NCBI GenBank assembly: GCA_963835775.1
Contig: CAWIHB010000004.1
Coordinates: forward strand, 620,001-684,000
Source: Palsa-504 sp963835775
GTDB taxonomy: Bacteria; Actinomycetota; Actinomycetes; Streptosporangiales; Streptosporangiaceae
Reading direction: 5' to 3'
Length of the DNA: 64,000 nucleotides
Part shown: positions 54,258 through 61,172 of the stretch, in pieces
How the letters are laid out: the number at the start of each line of letters is the position of its first letter
Numbering within the stretch: position 1 is the first letter of the stretch
The notes under the pieces: model-generated
What the model was told of the DNA's origin: nothing
What the model saw: only the letters and a program-made list of their open reading frames with translations
Databases searched by the model: none
Position numbers and translations under genes: made by a program

Positions 54258-54719
54258 ATGGCGGTCGAGGTAGGCGATCAGGCGCCTGATTTCGAGCTGA
54301 AGGACCAGCACGGCACCCCGGTGCGGCTGTCCAGCTTCCGCGGGGCCAAGAACGTCGTGCTGCTCTTCTACCCGCTGGCGTTCAGCGGCGTGTGCACCGG
54401 CGAGCTGTGCGCCATCCGCGACGACTTCCCCGAGGTGACGCGGGACGACGTCGCGCTGCTCACGGTCTCGGTGGACTCCACGTTCACCCACCGGGCCTGG
54501 TCAGACGCCGAGCACTTCACCTTCGAGCTGCTGTCGGACTTCTGGCCGCACGGCGACGTGGCGAAGCTGTACGGTGTCTTCGACTCCGAGCGCGGCATCG
54601 CGACCCGGGGCACGTTCATCATCGACAAGGCAGGCGTCGTGCGGTGGAAGGTCGTCAACCCGATCCCGCAGGCGCGTGACCTGGCCGAGTATTCCAAGGC
54701 GCTCGCCGCTCTCGGCTAG
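54258..54719 (+). CDS. ahpE: Peroxiredoxin, AhpE/BCP type
   Basis: This thiol peroxidase removes peroxides in the cytoplasm. The 153-residue thioredoxin-fold protein starts VEVGDQAPDFELKDQHGTPV. PLAFSGVCTGELCAIRDDF contains the peroxidatic Cys46 of the TxxC-type site and a second Cys51, and DSTFTHRAWSDAEHFTFELL follows. It has the AhpE context next to DUF3052 and aceE. The second Cys suggests a 2-Cys variant. ATG at 54258 follows GAAAGGA. Confidence 0.93.
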   Translation: MAVEVGDQAPDFELKDQHGTPVRLSSFRGAKNVVLLFYPLAFSGVCTGELCAIRDDFPEVTRDDVALLTVSVDSTFTHRAWSDAEHFTFELLSDFWPHGDVAKLYGVFDSERGIATRGTFIIDKAGVVRWKVVNPIPQARDLAEYSKALAALG

Positions 54720-54748
54720 CGTCGGTCAGCAGGGGAGGCCTGGGGGAA

Positions 54749-55060
54749 TTGCCGTGTTATCGCTGCGGCGTCCGGCAGACAGACCCGGAACGGGGCAAGA
54801 GTCCGTGGCGCCGCGGGGTGGTTAGCGACCAGCTGGTCCTCATCTGCCCCGCGTGCCAGGAATCCGGTGACTGGACCGCCGAGCTCGAGCACTGCGGCCG
54901 GTGCCGCAGCGCGCACCTGATCCGGCGGCTGGGCCAGCTGGAATGCCTCGACTGCGGCCTGGTCAGCGAGCCGGACGCCGCCCTGGCCCCGGCCCGCCCT
55001 GATGTCGCCCTGGCCGACGAGGTCGGCCGGGCCCTCGACCGTCTTCTCGGCCGCATCTGA
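54749..55060 (+). CDS. Zinc-ribbon protein of unknown function
   Basis: The 103-residue protein has four CxxC pairs: CYRC at residues 3-6, CPAC, CGRC and CLDC. Two zinc ribbons are therefore likely; the last (LECLDCGLVSEPDAAL) resembles general zinc-ribbon domains of transcription-related proteins. A C-terminal helix (LADEVGRALDRLLGRI) may dimerise. Its role is unknown. TTG at 54749 keeps the first CxxC; AGGGGAGG lies about 12 bases upstream. Confidence 0.65.
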   Translation: MPCYRCGVRQTDPERGKSPWRRGVVSDQLVLICPACQESGDWTAELEHCGRCRSAHLIRRLGQLECLDCGLVSEPDAALAPARPDVALADEVGRALDRLLGRI

Positions 55061-55153
55061 CCATCCCACCTGTCACATGGGTTTAGGACCCGTCCTGGCC
55101 GGTAGCGCGGACAGTACGGAGCAACTGAACCCACGACAACCAGGAGGGACATC

Positions 55154-55732
55154 ATGGGCGCCCGAGTGCGCGACGTGATGACACCGGGCCCCATCGGGGT
55201 GGACTACCACCAGTCGATCGGTGAGGCCGCGCGGACCATGCGGGACTGGGGAGTTGGTGCCGTCCTGGTGGTCAGCGACCAGTCCCTGCACGGGCTGGTC
55301 ACCGACCGCGACCTGGTGGTGCGCGCGGTGGCGGAGTCAAAGGGGCCGGAGGAGCCGGTGGGCCCGCTGAGCACGGGAAACCTGATCGGCGTCAATGCGG
55401 ACGACGACGCGGAAGTGGCCGCCAGGCTGATGTGCGAGCACGCCGTCCGGAGGCTGCCGGTAATCGACAACGGGCAGGTCGCGGGCATGGTGTCGCTCGG
55501 CGATCTGGCCCCGTTGGTCCCCTTGGCCCCCTTGGCCGACGGACGCGACCCGCTGACCACGCCGATCGGCGACATCTGCAGCACCGAGCTGGTCCTGCTC
55601 GGCCCCGACGACGACGTGGAGCGGGCCGCCGCGCTGGTCCGCGAGCGGGCGGTCCGCCGCATCCCGGTCGTGCAGGACGGCGTCCCGGTCGGCGTGGTCT
55701 CCATCGGCGACCTGGCCCCTGGAGCGGGATGA
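55154..55732 (+). CDS. Protein of three CBS motifs
   Basis: The 192-residue protein consists of three CBS-like units: RVRDVMTPGPIGVDYHQSIG to GLVTDRDLVV (about 5-55), NLIGVNADDDAEVAARLMCE to GMVSLGDLA (about 75-118), and ICSTELVLLGPDDDVERAAA to GVVSIGDLA (about 138-188). CBS motifs normally pair, so three is odd; a homodimer could complete the set. Stand-alone CBS proteins bind adenosine nucleotides and often respond to stress or dormancy. ATG at 55154 follows AGGAGGG. Confidence 0.85.
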   Translation: MGARVRDVMTPGPIGVDYHQSIGEAARTMRDWGVGAVLVVSDQSLHGLVTDRDLVVRAVAESKGPEEPVGPLSTGNLIGVNADDDAEVAARLMCEHAVRRLPVIDNGQVAGMVSLGDLAPLVPLAPLADGRDPLTTPIGDICSTELVLLGPDDDVERAAALVRERAVRRIPVVQDGVPVGVVSIGDLAPGAG

Positions 55733-55837
55733 GCGATCCGCGCTGTCCGGCGAGATCACCGCGGCCGTACGCGACTGATCGGCGGTTTGCCGTCTGCGCG
55801 GGCGGGTAGGCGACGGTCTCGGGAATCGGAGGTCCTG

Positions 55838-55981
55838 ATGAGTTTGCCCGTCCGCCAGCAGCCGGTCGCAGTGCCAGACGGTCGGCCAGCCCGCGTCAGG
55901 CGCAGTCTCGGGCTCGGCGGGGTCGGCCTGCCCGCGGGCGGCCGCCGTGGTCTCGCGAGCCGCCGTCAACACCTATGGTGA
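55838..55981 (+). CDS. Possible 47-residue basic peptide
   Basis: ATG at 55838 follows GGAGG by five bases and gives a basic, low-complexity sequence (MSLPVRQQPVAVPDGRPARV, then GLGGVGLPAGGRRGLASRRQ). There is no similarity to any family. Only the ribosome-binding site supports it. The rest of 55733-56047 shows nothing else. Confidence 0.25.
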   Translation: MSLPVRQQPVAVPDGRPARVRRSLGLGGVGLPAGGRRGLASRRQHLW

Positions 55982-56047
55982 CCTGGTCTTTCCCCCGTCG
56001 GCCGGACCCAGTCCGGTGCCGGGGGACACCTCGGGAATGTGCTACAA

Positions 56048-56776
56048 ATGACCCCAGGGACGGAGGGTCGGTTGCCGATCGAGCATCTGGGGCATGAGGC
56101 CGCGGAGCTGCTGAGCCTCACCAGCGGCGGCGAGGCCAGGTCGCTGAACAAGCTGGCCGCGCTGGCCGCCTGGCAGGTGCCCGCCTGCTCGGGAGCCCAC
56201 GCGGCGGTGTGGTACGACGGCGAGGTGATCAGCTCCGCGGCGACCCACCCGGACCTGGCCGAGCTCGCCGACCTTCAGCTGCGGGCCGGGACCGGCCCCA
56301 TCCTGGCCGCCGCCGACGCGATGACCGCGGTCAGCTGCCCCGACACCCTGGACGAGACCCGCTGGCCCGAATACGCGGAGGCGGCGCTGCGCTGCGGCGT
56401 CCGCTGCTCGGTCCACCTGGTGCGTGAGCTGCCCGGCGGGGCCCTGGTCCTGTCCCTGTTCGGGGTCCGGCCCCGGACGCTCGACGCGGGCTCTGACCCG
56501 ATGGCCGGCACCCTGGCCGCCTTCGGCGGTGCGGTGCTGACCAACGCGACGGCCTACAACCAGGCGCAGCGGACCGCCAGCCAGCTCAAGGACGCCGTGG
56601 TGGCCCGCTCGGTGGTAGACCAGGCCAAGGGCATCCTGATGCACGCGTTCGGCTGCAATGCCGAGGAGGCACTGGGACGGCTGCGCGCCGAATCACAGCG
56701 CCGCCACGTCAAGGTCACCGAGGTGGCCAGCGAGGTCGTCGCCTCCTCCCGGGCCAAGAAGGGCACCAGGCAGTAG
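56048..56776 (+). CDS. GAF-ANTAR RNA-binding regulator
   Basis: The 242-residue protein has a GAF-like sensor domain (about 20-165; LAAWQVPACSGAHAAVWYDG, ATHPDLAELADLQLRAGTGP). An ANTAR domain follows (about 175-230; LKDAVVARSVVDQAKGILMH, AFGCNAEEALGRLRAESQRR). ANTAR domains bind paired hairpins in mRNA leaders and prevent termination. No target hairpin pair was recognised nearby. ATG at 56048; GTG at 56039 is an alternative. It is convergent with the phosphatase gene, suggesting a shared signalling role. Confidence 0.9.
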   Translation: MTPGTEGRLPIEHLGHEAAELLSLTSGGEARSLNKLAALAAWQVPACSGAHAAVWYDGEVISSAATHPDLAELADLQLRAGTGPILAAADAMTAVSCPDTLDETRWPEYAEAALRCGVRCSVHLVRELPGGALVLSLFGVRPRTLDAGSDPMAGTLAAFGGAVLTNATAYNQAQRTASQLKDAVVARSVVDQAKGILMHAFGCNAEEALGRLRAESQRRHVKVTEVASEVVASSRAKKGTRQ

Positions 56777-56789
56777 CCGCGCAGCAGGA

Positions 56790-58700
56790 TCAGCCGGCCG
56801 CGCCGGGCGGCGTGGTTACCTTGGCCACCAGGATGGTCAGGTCGTCCCGCAGCTCGTCTTCCGAGAAGCTGGTCACCACGCCCTGGATCATCCGGGCCGT
56901 CTCGGCCGCGGTGCGGCCCGCCAGCCCGGCCAGCTCGTCGGCCAGGCTGTCCTCGAAGTAGCGCATGTCGGGGCTGCGCGCGTCGGTGACCCCGTCGGTG
57001 TAGAAGAAGAGCAGGTCGTCCTGGCCGAGCTCGAGCTCGTCCACGTGCGGTTCCGCCTCGGGAAACAGGCCGAGGGGCAGGCCGCCGCCGGTCAGCACGT
57101 CGACCTGGCCGTCCGGCCGCACCAGGGCCGGGCCCAGGTGGCCGGCGCTGGCCAGCACCACGTGCAGCCGGCTGCCCGCCCAGCGCAGGTAGGCCAGCTT
57201 GGCCGTCACGAACCGGTCCTCGTAGCCGCCGGCCAGCATGACCTCGTTCACCTTGGCCAGTACATCCGCGGGGTCCGGATTCCAGTGCGCCAGGACCCGG
57301 ATCGAGTGCCGGGCGGCCGCGGTCATAGCGGCCGCCTCCTGGCCCTTGCCGCAGACGTCGCCGACGGTGATGGCCCAGCCCCCGGCCACCGGGAACACGT
57401 CGTAGAAGTCGCCGCTGACCTCGAGCCCTTCGCTGGCCGGCACGTAGGCCGCGTACAGGTCGAGCCCGGGGACGTCAGGCAGCGTGGCGGGCAGCAGGCT
57501 GCCCTGCAGCGCCTCGGCCACCTCGGAGCGGTGCCGGAACATGCGGTCCACCCGGATGGCCACGCCCAGGTGCCGGCCAAGTTCCTCGGCCAGGCCCAGG
57601 TCGGCGAGCTCGAAGCGTCCCTCGCCGGCGGTGCGGGCCAGGGTCAGCGCGCCGTAGCCGGTGCTGCCGTCGGTGATCGGCACGCTGAGCAGCGAGGTCG
57701 TCCCGAGCAGCATCAGCAGCGGCGCGCCGTCCGGGGTGGTGCCCAGAATCCCGGTGTCTTCGGCGTGGGCCAGCAGGACGGATGTCCCGGCGGCGTGCAC
57801 CTGCCCGGGCGCCGAGGATGGCTGCGGGTCGACGGCACGCGCCTTCCTGGCCAGCGCCTGGGACGCCTCGTCGTGCGGGCCGATCACGAACTGGCGCCGC
57901 AGCAGGCCGGCCCGCTCGACGTCCACGATCACCCAGCCCGCGATGTCACCCGCCAGCTGCCTGGCGCAGCGCTGCAGCGTGACCGCCTCGCTGAACGTGC
58001 TGTTGTCCAGCAGCAGCCGGGTGACCGCGGTGATCATGTCCATCCGGCGGGTCATGGCCCGGATCGTGTCCACCGCCGGGCCAGGCTCACCGGGACCGGC
58101 CGCGGCCGTCCGGGCGCCGGGCTTAGCCTGGGCGTCCGCCCGGTGGTCAGCGGTGACCGTCAGCAGCCGCGTGCCGTCCTGCAGGGTGGCGGGGCCCGCC
58201 AGCAGGGTCACCTCGACCGGTCCGTCCGGGCCGAGCAGCCGGCACTCCACCTGCCGGGCCGTCCCGGTCCGGGCGGCCGCGGCGAACTGGCTCTTGACCG
58301 CGGCGCGGCCAGGGAGGTCGACGAATGCGGTCAGCGGCTTGCCGGTCGCGTACCCGGGCGGGGTGCCGATCAGGTCTCCGGCCTGGCCGTTGGCCCGCCG
58401 GACGGTGCCATCCTGCTCGAGCACGAACAAGGGCACCGGCGCGTGCTGGAACACCGCCCGCAGCAGGGCACGCTCGGCCGAGAGCGCATCGGGCCTGGCC
58501 GCCGCGGCCGGTTCGCCCGCGGCGGCCTGGGCCAGCTTGGCCAGGACCTCGGCGGCCGCGTCGAGCTCGGCGAACGCGGCGTCGAGCAGGGCCCGCGGAT
58601 CGGAGCCGGGCAGCGCTGCGGCCTGCCGGAGCGCCTCGCGGCGCCCGGCCAGGTCGGCCAGATCGGCGTCCGAGCCGTTCGTCCAGGTGTCTTGCGACAT
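56790..58700 (-). CDS. PAS-GAF-SpoIIE phosphatase (RsbU/RsbP-like)
   Basis: The 636-residue protein would dephosphorylate an anti-sigma-factor antagonist and so release a SigB/F-type sigma factor such as the one encoded at 59694. Domains: a helical start, PAS (about 80-185; FQHAPVPLFVLEQDGTVRRA), GAF (about 215-390; AVTRLLLDNSTFSEAVTLQR) and PP2C/SpoIIE (about 400-632). The last shows SGDFYDVFPVAG, GDVCGKGQEAA, FFYTDGVTDAR and DDLTILVAK metal-binding Asp residues. ATG at 58700. It is intact. A terminator lies in the upstream gap. Confidence 0.93.
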   Translation of the reverse strand: MSQDTWTNGSDADLADLAGRREALRQAAALPGSDPRALLDAAFAELDAAAEVLAKLAQAAAGEPAAAARPDALSAERALLRAVFQHAPVPLFVLEQDGTVRRANGQAGDLIGTPPGYATGKPLTAFVDLPGRAAVKSQFAAAARTGTARQVECRLLGPDGPVEVTLLAGPATLQDGTRLLTVTADHRADAQAKPGARTAAAGPGEPGPAVDTIRAMTRRMDMITAVTRLLLDNSTFSEAVTLQRCARQLAGDIAGWVIVDVERAGLLRRQFVIGPHDEASQALARKARAVDPQPSSAPGQVHAAGTSVLLAHAEDTGILGTTPDGAPLLMLLGTTSLLSVPITDGSTGYGALTLARTAGEGRFELADLGLAEELGRHLGVAIRVDRMFRHRSEVAEALQGSLLPATLPDVPGLDLYAAYVPASEGLEVSGDFYDVFPVAGGWAITVGDVCGKGQEAAAMTAAARHSIRVLAHWNPDPADVLAKVNEVMLAGGYEDRFVTAKLAYLRWAGSRLHVVLASAGHLGPALVRPDGQVDVLTGGGLPLGLFPEAEPHVDELELGQDDLLFFYTDGVTDARSPDMRYFEDSLADELAGLAGRTAAETARMIQGVVTSFSEDELRDDLTILVAKVTTPPGAAG

Positions 58701-58826
58701 CTCTCCAGACCGTCATCCCTGGTGAAACGCGCCGCCATGGGCCGGAACAGCGGGCCGGGCGCGAGCACAAGGCCACCCTGCGCCGTCTCAATAGTACTTG
58801 GGGGGCAAGTGCGTCAAAGCAGAAAA

Positions 58827-58856
58827 GATCCGCCGGGGCCGCGGCCCCGGCGGATC
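58827..58856 (-). terminator. Rho-independent terminator, 30-bp perfect palindrome
   Basis: GATCCGCCGGGGCCG and its exact complement form a perfect palindrome at 58827-58856. On the minus strand TTTTCT follows, giving a good intrinsic terminator for the gene at 58868-59170. On the plus strand no T run follows. Confidence 0.8.
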
Positions 58857-58867
58857 TGCGGCTGCGG

Positions 58868-59170
58868 CTACCAGCGCCGCCAGGCCGGCCGGCGGCGGCT
58901 GCGGCTGCGGTAGCGGCCGTAGCCGCGCGTGGTAAACGCGCTGACCAGCAGGGCGGCTGCCACCACGGCGACAACGAAGGTGATCACGGTGTGACCGGCA
59001 CCCAGGATGGCGGTGGTGATGATCCCGCCGACCAGCGCGGCCACGATGCCGATCAGGATGGTCAGGATCAGCCCGATGTGCTGGCGGCCGGGTACCACCA
59101 GCCGGGCCAGCGCACCGATCACCAAGCCGATGAGGAGCCACGCGATGATGACGGAAAGGGTGATGGTCAT
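58868..59170 (-). CDS. GlsB/YeaQ/YmgE family small membrane protein
   Basis: The 100-residue protein has three hydrophobic segments (LSVIIAWLLIGLVIGALARL, HIGLILTILIGIVAALVGGI, VITFVVAVVAAALLVSAF) with the family motif ARLVVPGRQ, and an Arg-rich tail. The family, misleadingly called transglycosylase-associated, is stress-induced and of unclear role. ATG at 59170 follows GGAG. It is probably under the nearby stress sigma factor. Confidence 0.88.
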   Translation of the reverse strand: MTITLSVIIAWLLIGLVIGALARLVVPGRQHIGLILTILIGIVAALVGGIITTAILGAGHTVITFVVAVVAAALLVSAFTTRGYGRYRSRSRRRPAWRRW

Positions 59171-59234
59171 GACAACTCCTTGGTAAATCCTTGGTCAGGC
59201 TTTACGGTCTGGTTCGCCTGGTGAGCGTCCCAGT

Positions 59235-59648
59235 TCAGTCTTCGTAGACGTCCTCCACCACTTCGGTCTCGCCGGGGTGCAGGCTCGTGGCGCCGGTCGG
59301 CTCGGTGGCCAGGTCACTGGCCGCCCCCAGATGGTGTGCCCCCTCGGCGCCGCCGAAGGCGCCCGGGGCCGGCAGGCCGGCCTGCACGCGGGTGTTCGAC
59401 GGATTGCGGACGGAGGTCGGGTAGGTGACCTCTTCTATCCGGTTCCCCGGCCGCCAGCGGGCTTGCCGCACGAACAGGCGGCGGCCGACCCAGCCGTAGC
59501 CGCGGCGGGGGACGGCCAGCCCGAGGATTCCGATGATCATGATCACGTAGCCGGCGGTGTGCAGGTTGAAGACAGAGGTATTCGTCGTCACGGCGAAGGC
59601 GAGGATCGCCCCGATGCCGATCAGTACGAGTCCCATCCCGGTTTTCAT
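59235..59648 (-). CDS. DUF6458-like small membrane protein
   Basis: The 137-residue protein has two transmembrane segments (MGLVLIGIGAILAFAVTTNT; TAGYVIMIIGILGLAVPRRG), the pattern of DUF6458. A long, hydrophilic, poorly conserved tail ends in acidic residues (VVEDVYED). Function unknown. ATG at 59648 follows a GGTTCC-poor leader with AAGGAAC, and it lies 45 bases after the sigma factor stop, so the two may be co-transcribed. Confidence 0.8.
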   Translation of the reverse strand: MKTGMGLVLIGIGAILAFAVTTNTSVFNLHTAGYVIMIIGILGLAVPRRGYGWVGRRLFVRQARWRPGNRIEEVTYPTSVRNPSNTRVQAGLPAPGAFGGAEGAHHLGAASDLATEPTGATSLHPGETEVVEDVYED

Positions 59649-59693
59649 GAGGTTCCTTCGCTTTCTCGCCCGGCCGTCTTTCTCGCCCGGCCG

Positions 59694-60560
59694 TCAGGCG
59701 GTCGCCGTGTCGGGGGCTTCGGCCGCGTCGAGCAGCTTGCTTCTGAGGTGGGCCAGAGCCCGGGCCAGGAGCCTGGACACGTGCATCTGCGAGATCCCGA
59801 GCCGGTCGCCGATCTCCGTCTGGGTCAGGTTGCCGTAGAAGCGCATGACCAGGATGCGCTGCTCCCGCTCGGGCAGCTCGTCCCAGTGGGTGTTGACGGA
59901 CTCCATGTCGATCGTGTGCGTGACACCCGGGTCGTCGTCGCCGAGCATGTCGGCCAGCAGGGCTGGGTCGTCCCGGTCGGACAGCGGCGCGTCCAGGGAG
60001 TAGGTGCTGAACACCAGGTCGGCCTGGAGAGCCTCCTGCATGTCGTCCTGGCTGACCCCGAGCCGTTCGGCCAGCTCGCCTTCCGCGGGCGCCCGGCCGA
60101 GCTTGTGGGTGAGCTCCTCGTTGGCCTTGCGCAGTTCGAGCAGCAGTTCCTGGGCGGACCGGCGGACGTGGATCTGCCAGCGCTTGTCCCGGAAGTGACG
60201 CTTGATCTCGCCGCTGACGCACGGCTGGGCGTAGGCGGACAGGCTGTCGCCGACCTCGGGGTTGTAGTTGTTGATCGCCTTGAGCAGGCCGACGTACCCG
60301 ACCTGCATCAGGTCCTCGGTGGGTTCCGGGCTGCCGCGGTACTGCCGCACGCACGAGCGGACCAGCTTGCCGTAGCGGTCCACCAGGATCTCGCAGGCGG
60401 CGGCGCGCAGTTCGCTGTCCCGCGGCAGCGCGCGGACCTTGGCCAGCAGTGCGTTGTCGGAAAGCTCCTGCAGCTCCGCGCGCGACCAGGGCTGGAGGTC
60501 GGCGTCAGCAGCATCGGCGGCCTCAGCCGGGGCCGGGAGCTTGAGGGTTCCCTGCGTCAA
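59694..60560 (-). CDS. SigB/SigF-type stress sigma factor
   Basis: The 288-residue group 3 sigma factor has region 2 (LVDRYGKLVRSCVRQYRGSP, EPTEDLMQVGYVGLLKAINN), region 3 (RDKRWQIHVRRSAQELLLEL, LGRAPAEGELAERLGVS) and region 4 (ELPEREQRILVMRFYGNLTQ, TEIGDRLGISQMHVSRLLAR). Such factors run general stress or development programmes and are held by anti-sigma kinases. The SpoIIE phosphatase at 56790 and the hybrid kinase at 61108 fit a partner-switching network. TTG at 60560 follows GAGGAG. Confidence 0.93.
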   Translation of the reverse strand: MTQGTLKLPAPAEAADAADADLQPWSRAELQELSDNALLAKVRALPRDSELRAAACEILVDRYGKLVRSCVRQYRGSPEPTEDLMQVGYVGLLKAINNYNPEVGDSLSAYAQPCVSGEIKRHFRDKRWQIHVRRSAQELLLELRKANEELTHKLGRAPAEGELAERLGVSQDDMQEALQADLVFSTYSLDAPLSDRDDPALLADMLGDDDPGVTHTIDMESVNTHWDELPEREQRILVMRFYGNLTQTEIGDRLGISQMHVSRLLARALAHLRSKLLDAAEAPDTATA

Positions 60561-60636
60561 GGCGCTCTCCTCGGAAGCTGGGTTAATTTGGACGTGTAGG
60601 GGTGTGCCCGGCCCAAGGCGAATAAACGTCAGTCAC

Positions 60637-60652
60637 TGTGATGCTGATCACA
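60637..60652. promoter_or_regulatory. CRP/FNR-type binding site
   Basis: TGTGATGCTGATCACA fits the cAMP-receptor-protein consensus TGTGA-N6-TCACA perfectly; the symmetry extends to ACTGTGAT / ATCACAGT. It lies between the divergent sigma factor and whiB genes, about 77 bases before the sigma start and 137 before the whiB start. In M. tuberculosis whiB1 is under Crp control through the same consensus. Confidence 0.6.
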
Positions 60653-60788
60653 GTCGGCCGCCGGGTCCGGGCCGAGGTGTAGGCCGTAAGCGGCGGGGAA
60701 GCAGATGGGCCCACCGCCAGCGTCGCACTTGCTCCGAGCGCGTGCCGGTGTGCACCTGACACCTGCTCAGACCCCATGAGGACCTGCG

Positions 60789-61172
60789 ATGACGCCAATC
60801 AGGAATGTCGCCAACTGGCGGTCGGCGGGCGCGTGCCTGTCGGCGGACCCCGACCTCTTCTTCCCCATCTCGGCCACTGGCCCGGCGCAGCGGCAGATCG
60901 CCCGGGCCAAGCTGATCTGCGCGGGATGCGGGGTCAGGCAGGAGTGCCTGGAGTTCGCGATGTCTCACGACCAGGTGTACGGCATCTGGGGCGGCACCAC
61001 GCCGGAAGACCGGCAGCGGGACCGCAGGCGCAAGCGCCGCGCCGCAACCGCTGCGGCCAAGCGGGCCGTGTCCGTGTTATCCCGGTTATCCCGGCGGCCG
61101 CGGCCGGCTACCGCCGCGCGAGCCAGCGCTCCATGCAGGCCAGGAGCTCGTCGGTGTCGACGGGCTTGGTGA
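60789..61172 (+). CDS. WhiB-family iron-sulfur regulator
   Basis: Four cluster-binding Cys are seen: AGACLSADPDLFF, then LICAGCGVRQECLEFA (CxxC plus Cys). YGIWGGTTPEDRQ is the family turn that contacts a sigma factor, followed by a basic DNA-binding stretch (RQRDRRRKRRAA). WhiB proteins bind [4Fe-4S] and sense redox or NO. The family usually ends near residue 90-100; here a basic, Ala-rich tail runs to residue 127 and overlaps the 3' end of the convergent kinase gene by 65 bases. ATG at 60789 follows GAGGA. Confidence 0.9.
   Translation: MTPIRNVANWRSAGACLSADPDLFFPISATGPAQRQIARAKLICAGCGVRQECLEFAMSHDQVYGIWGGTTPEDRQRDRRRKRRAATAAAKRAVSVLSRLSRRPRPATAARASAPCRPGARRCRRAW

Noticed and set aside
56658..58913. 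Open frame of 751 codons on the plus strand opposite the SpoIIE phosphatase
   Set aside because: No domain, skewed composition, and full overlap with a gene that shows PAS, GAF and PP2C motifs.
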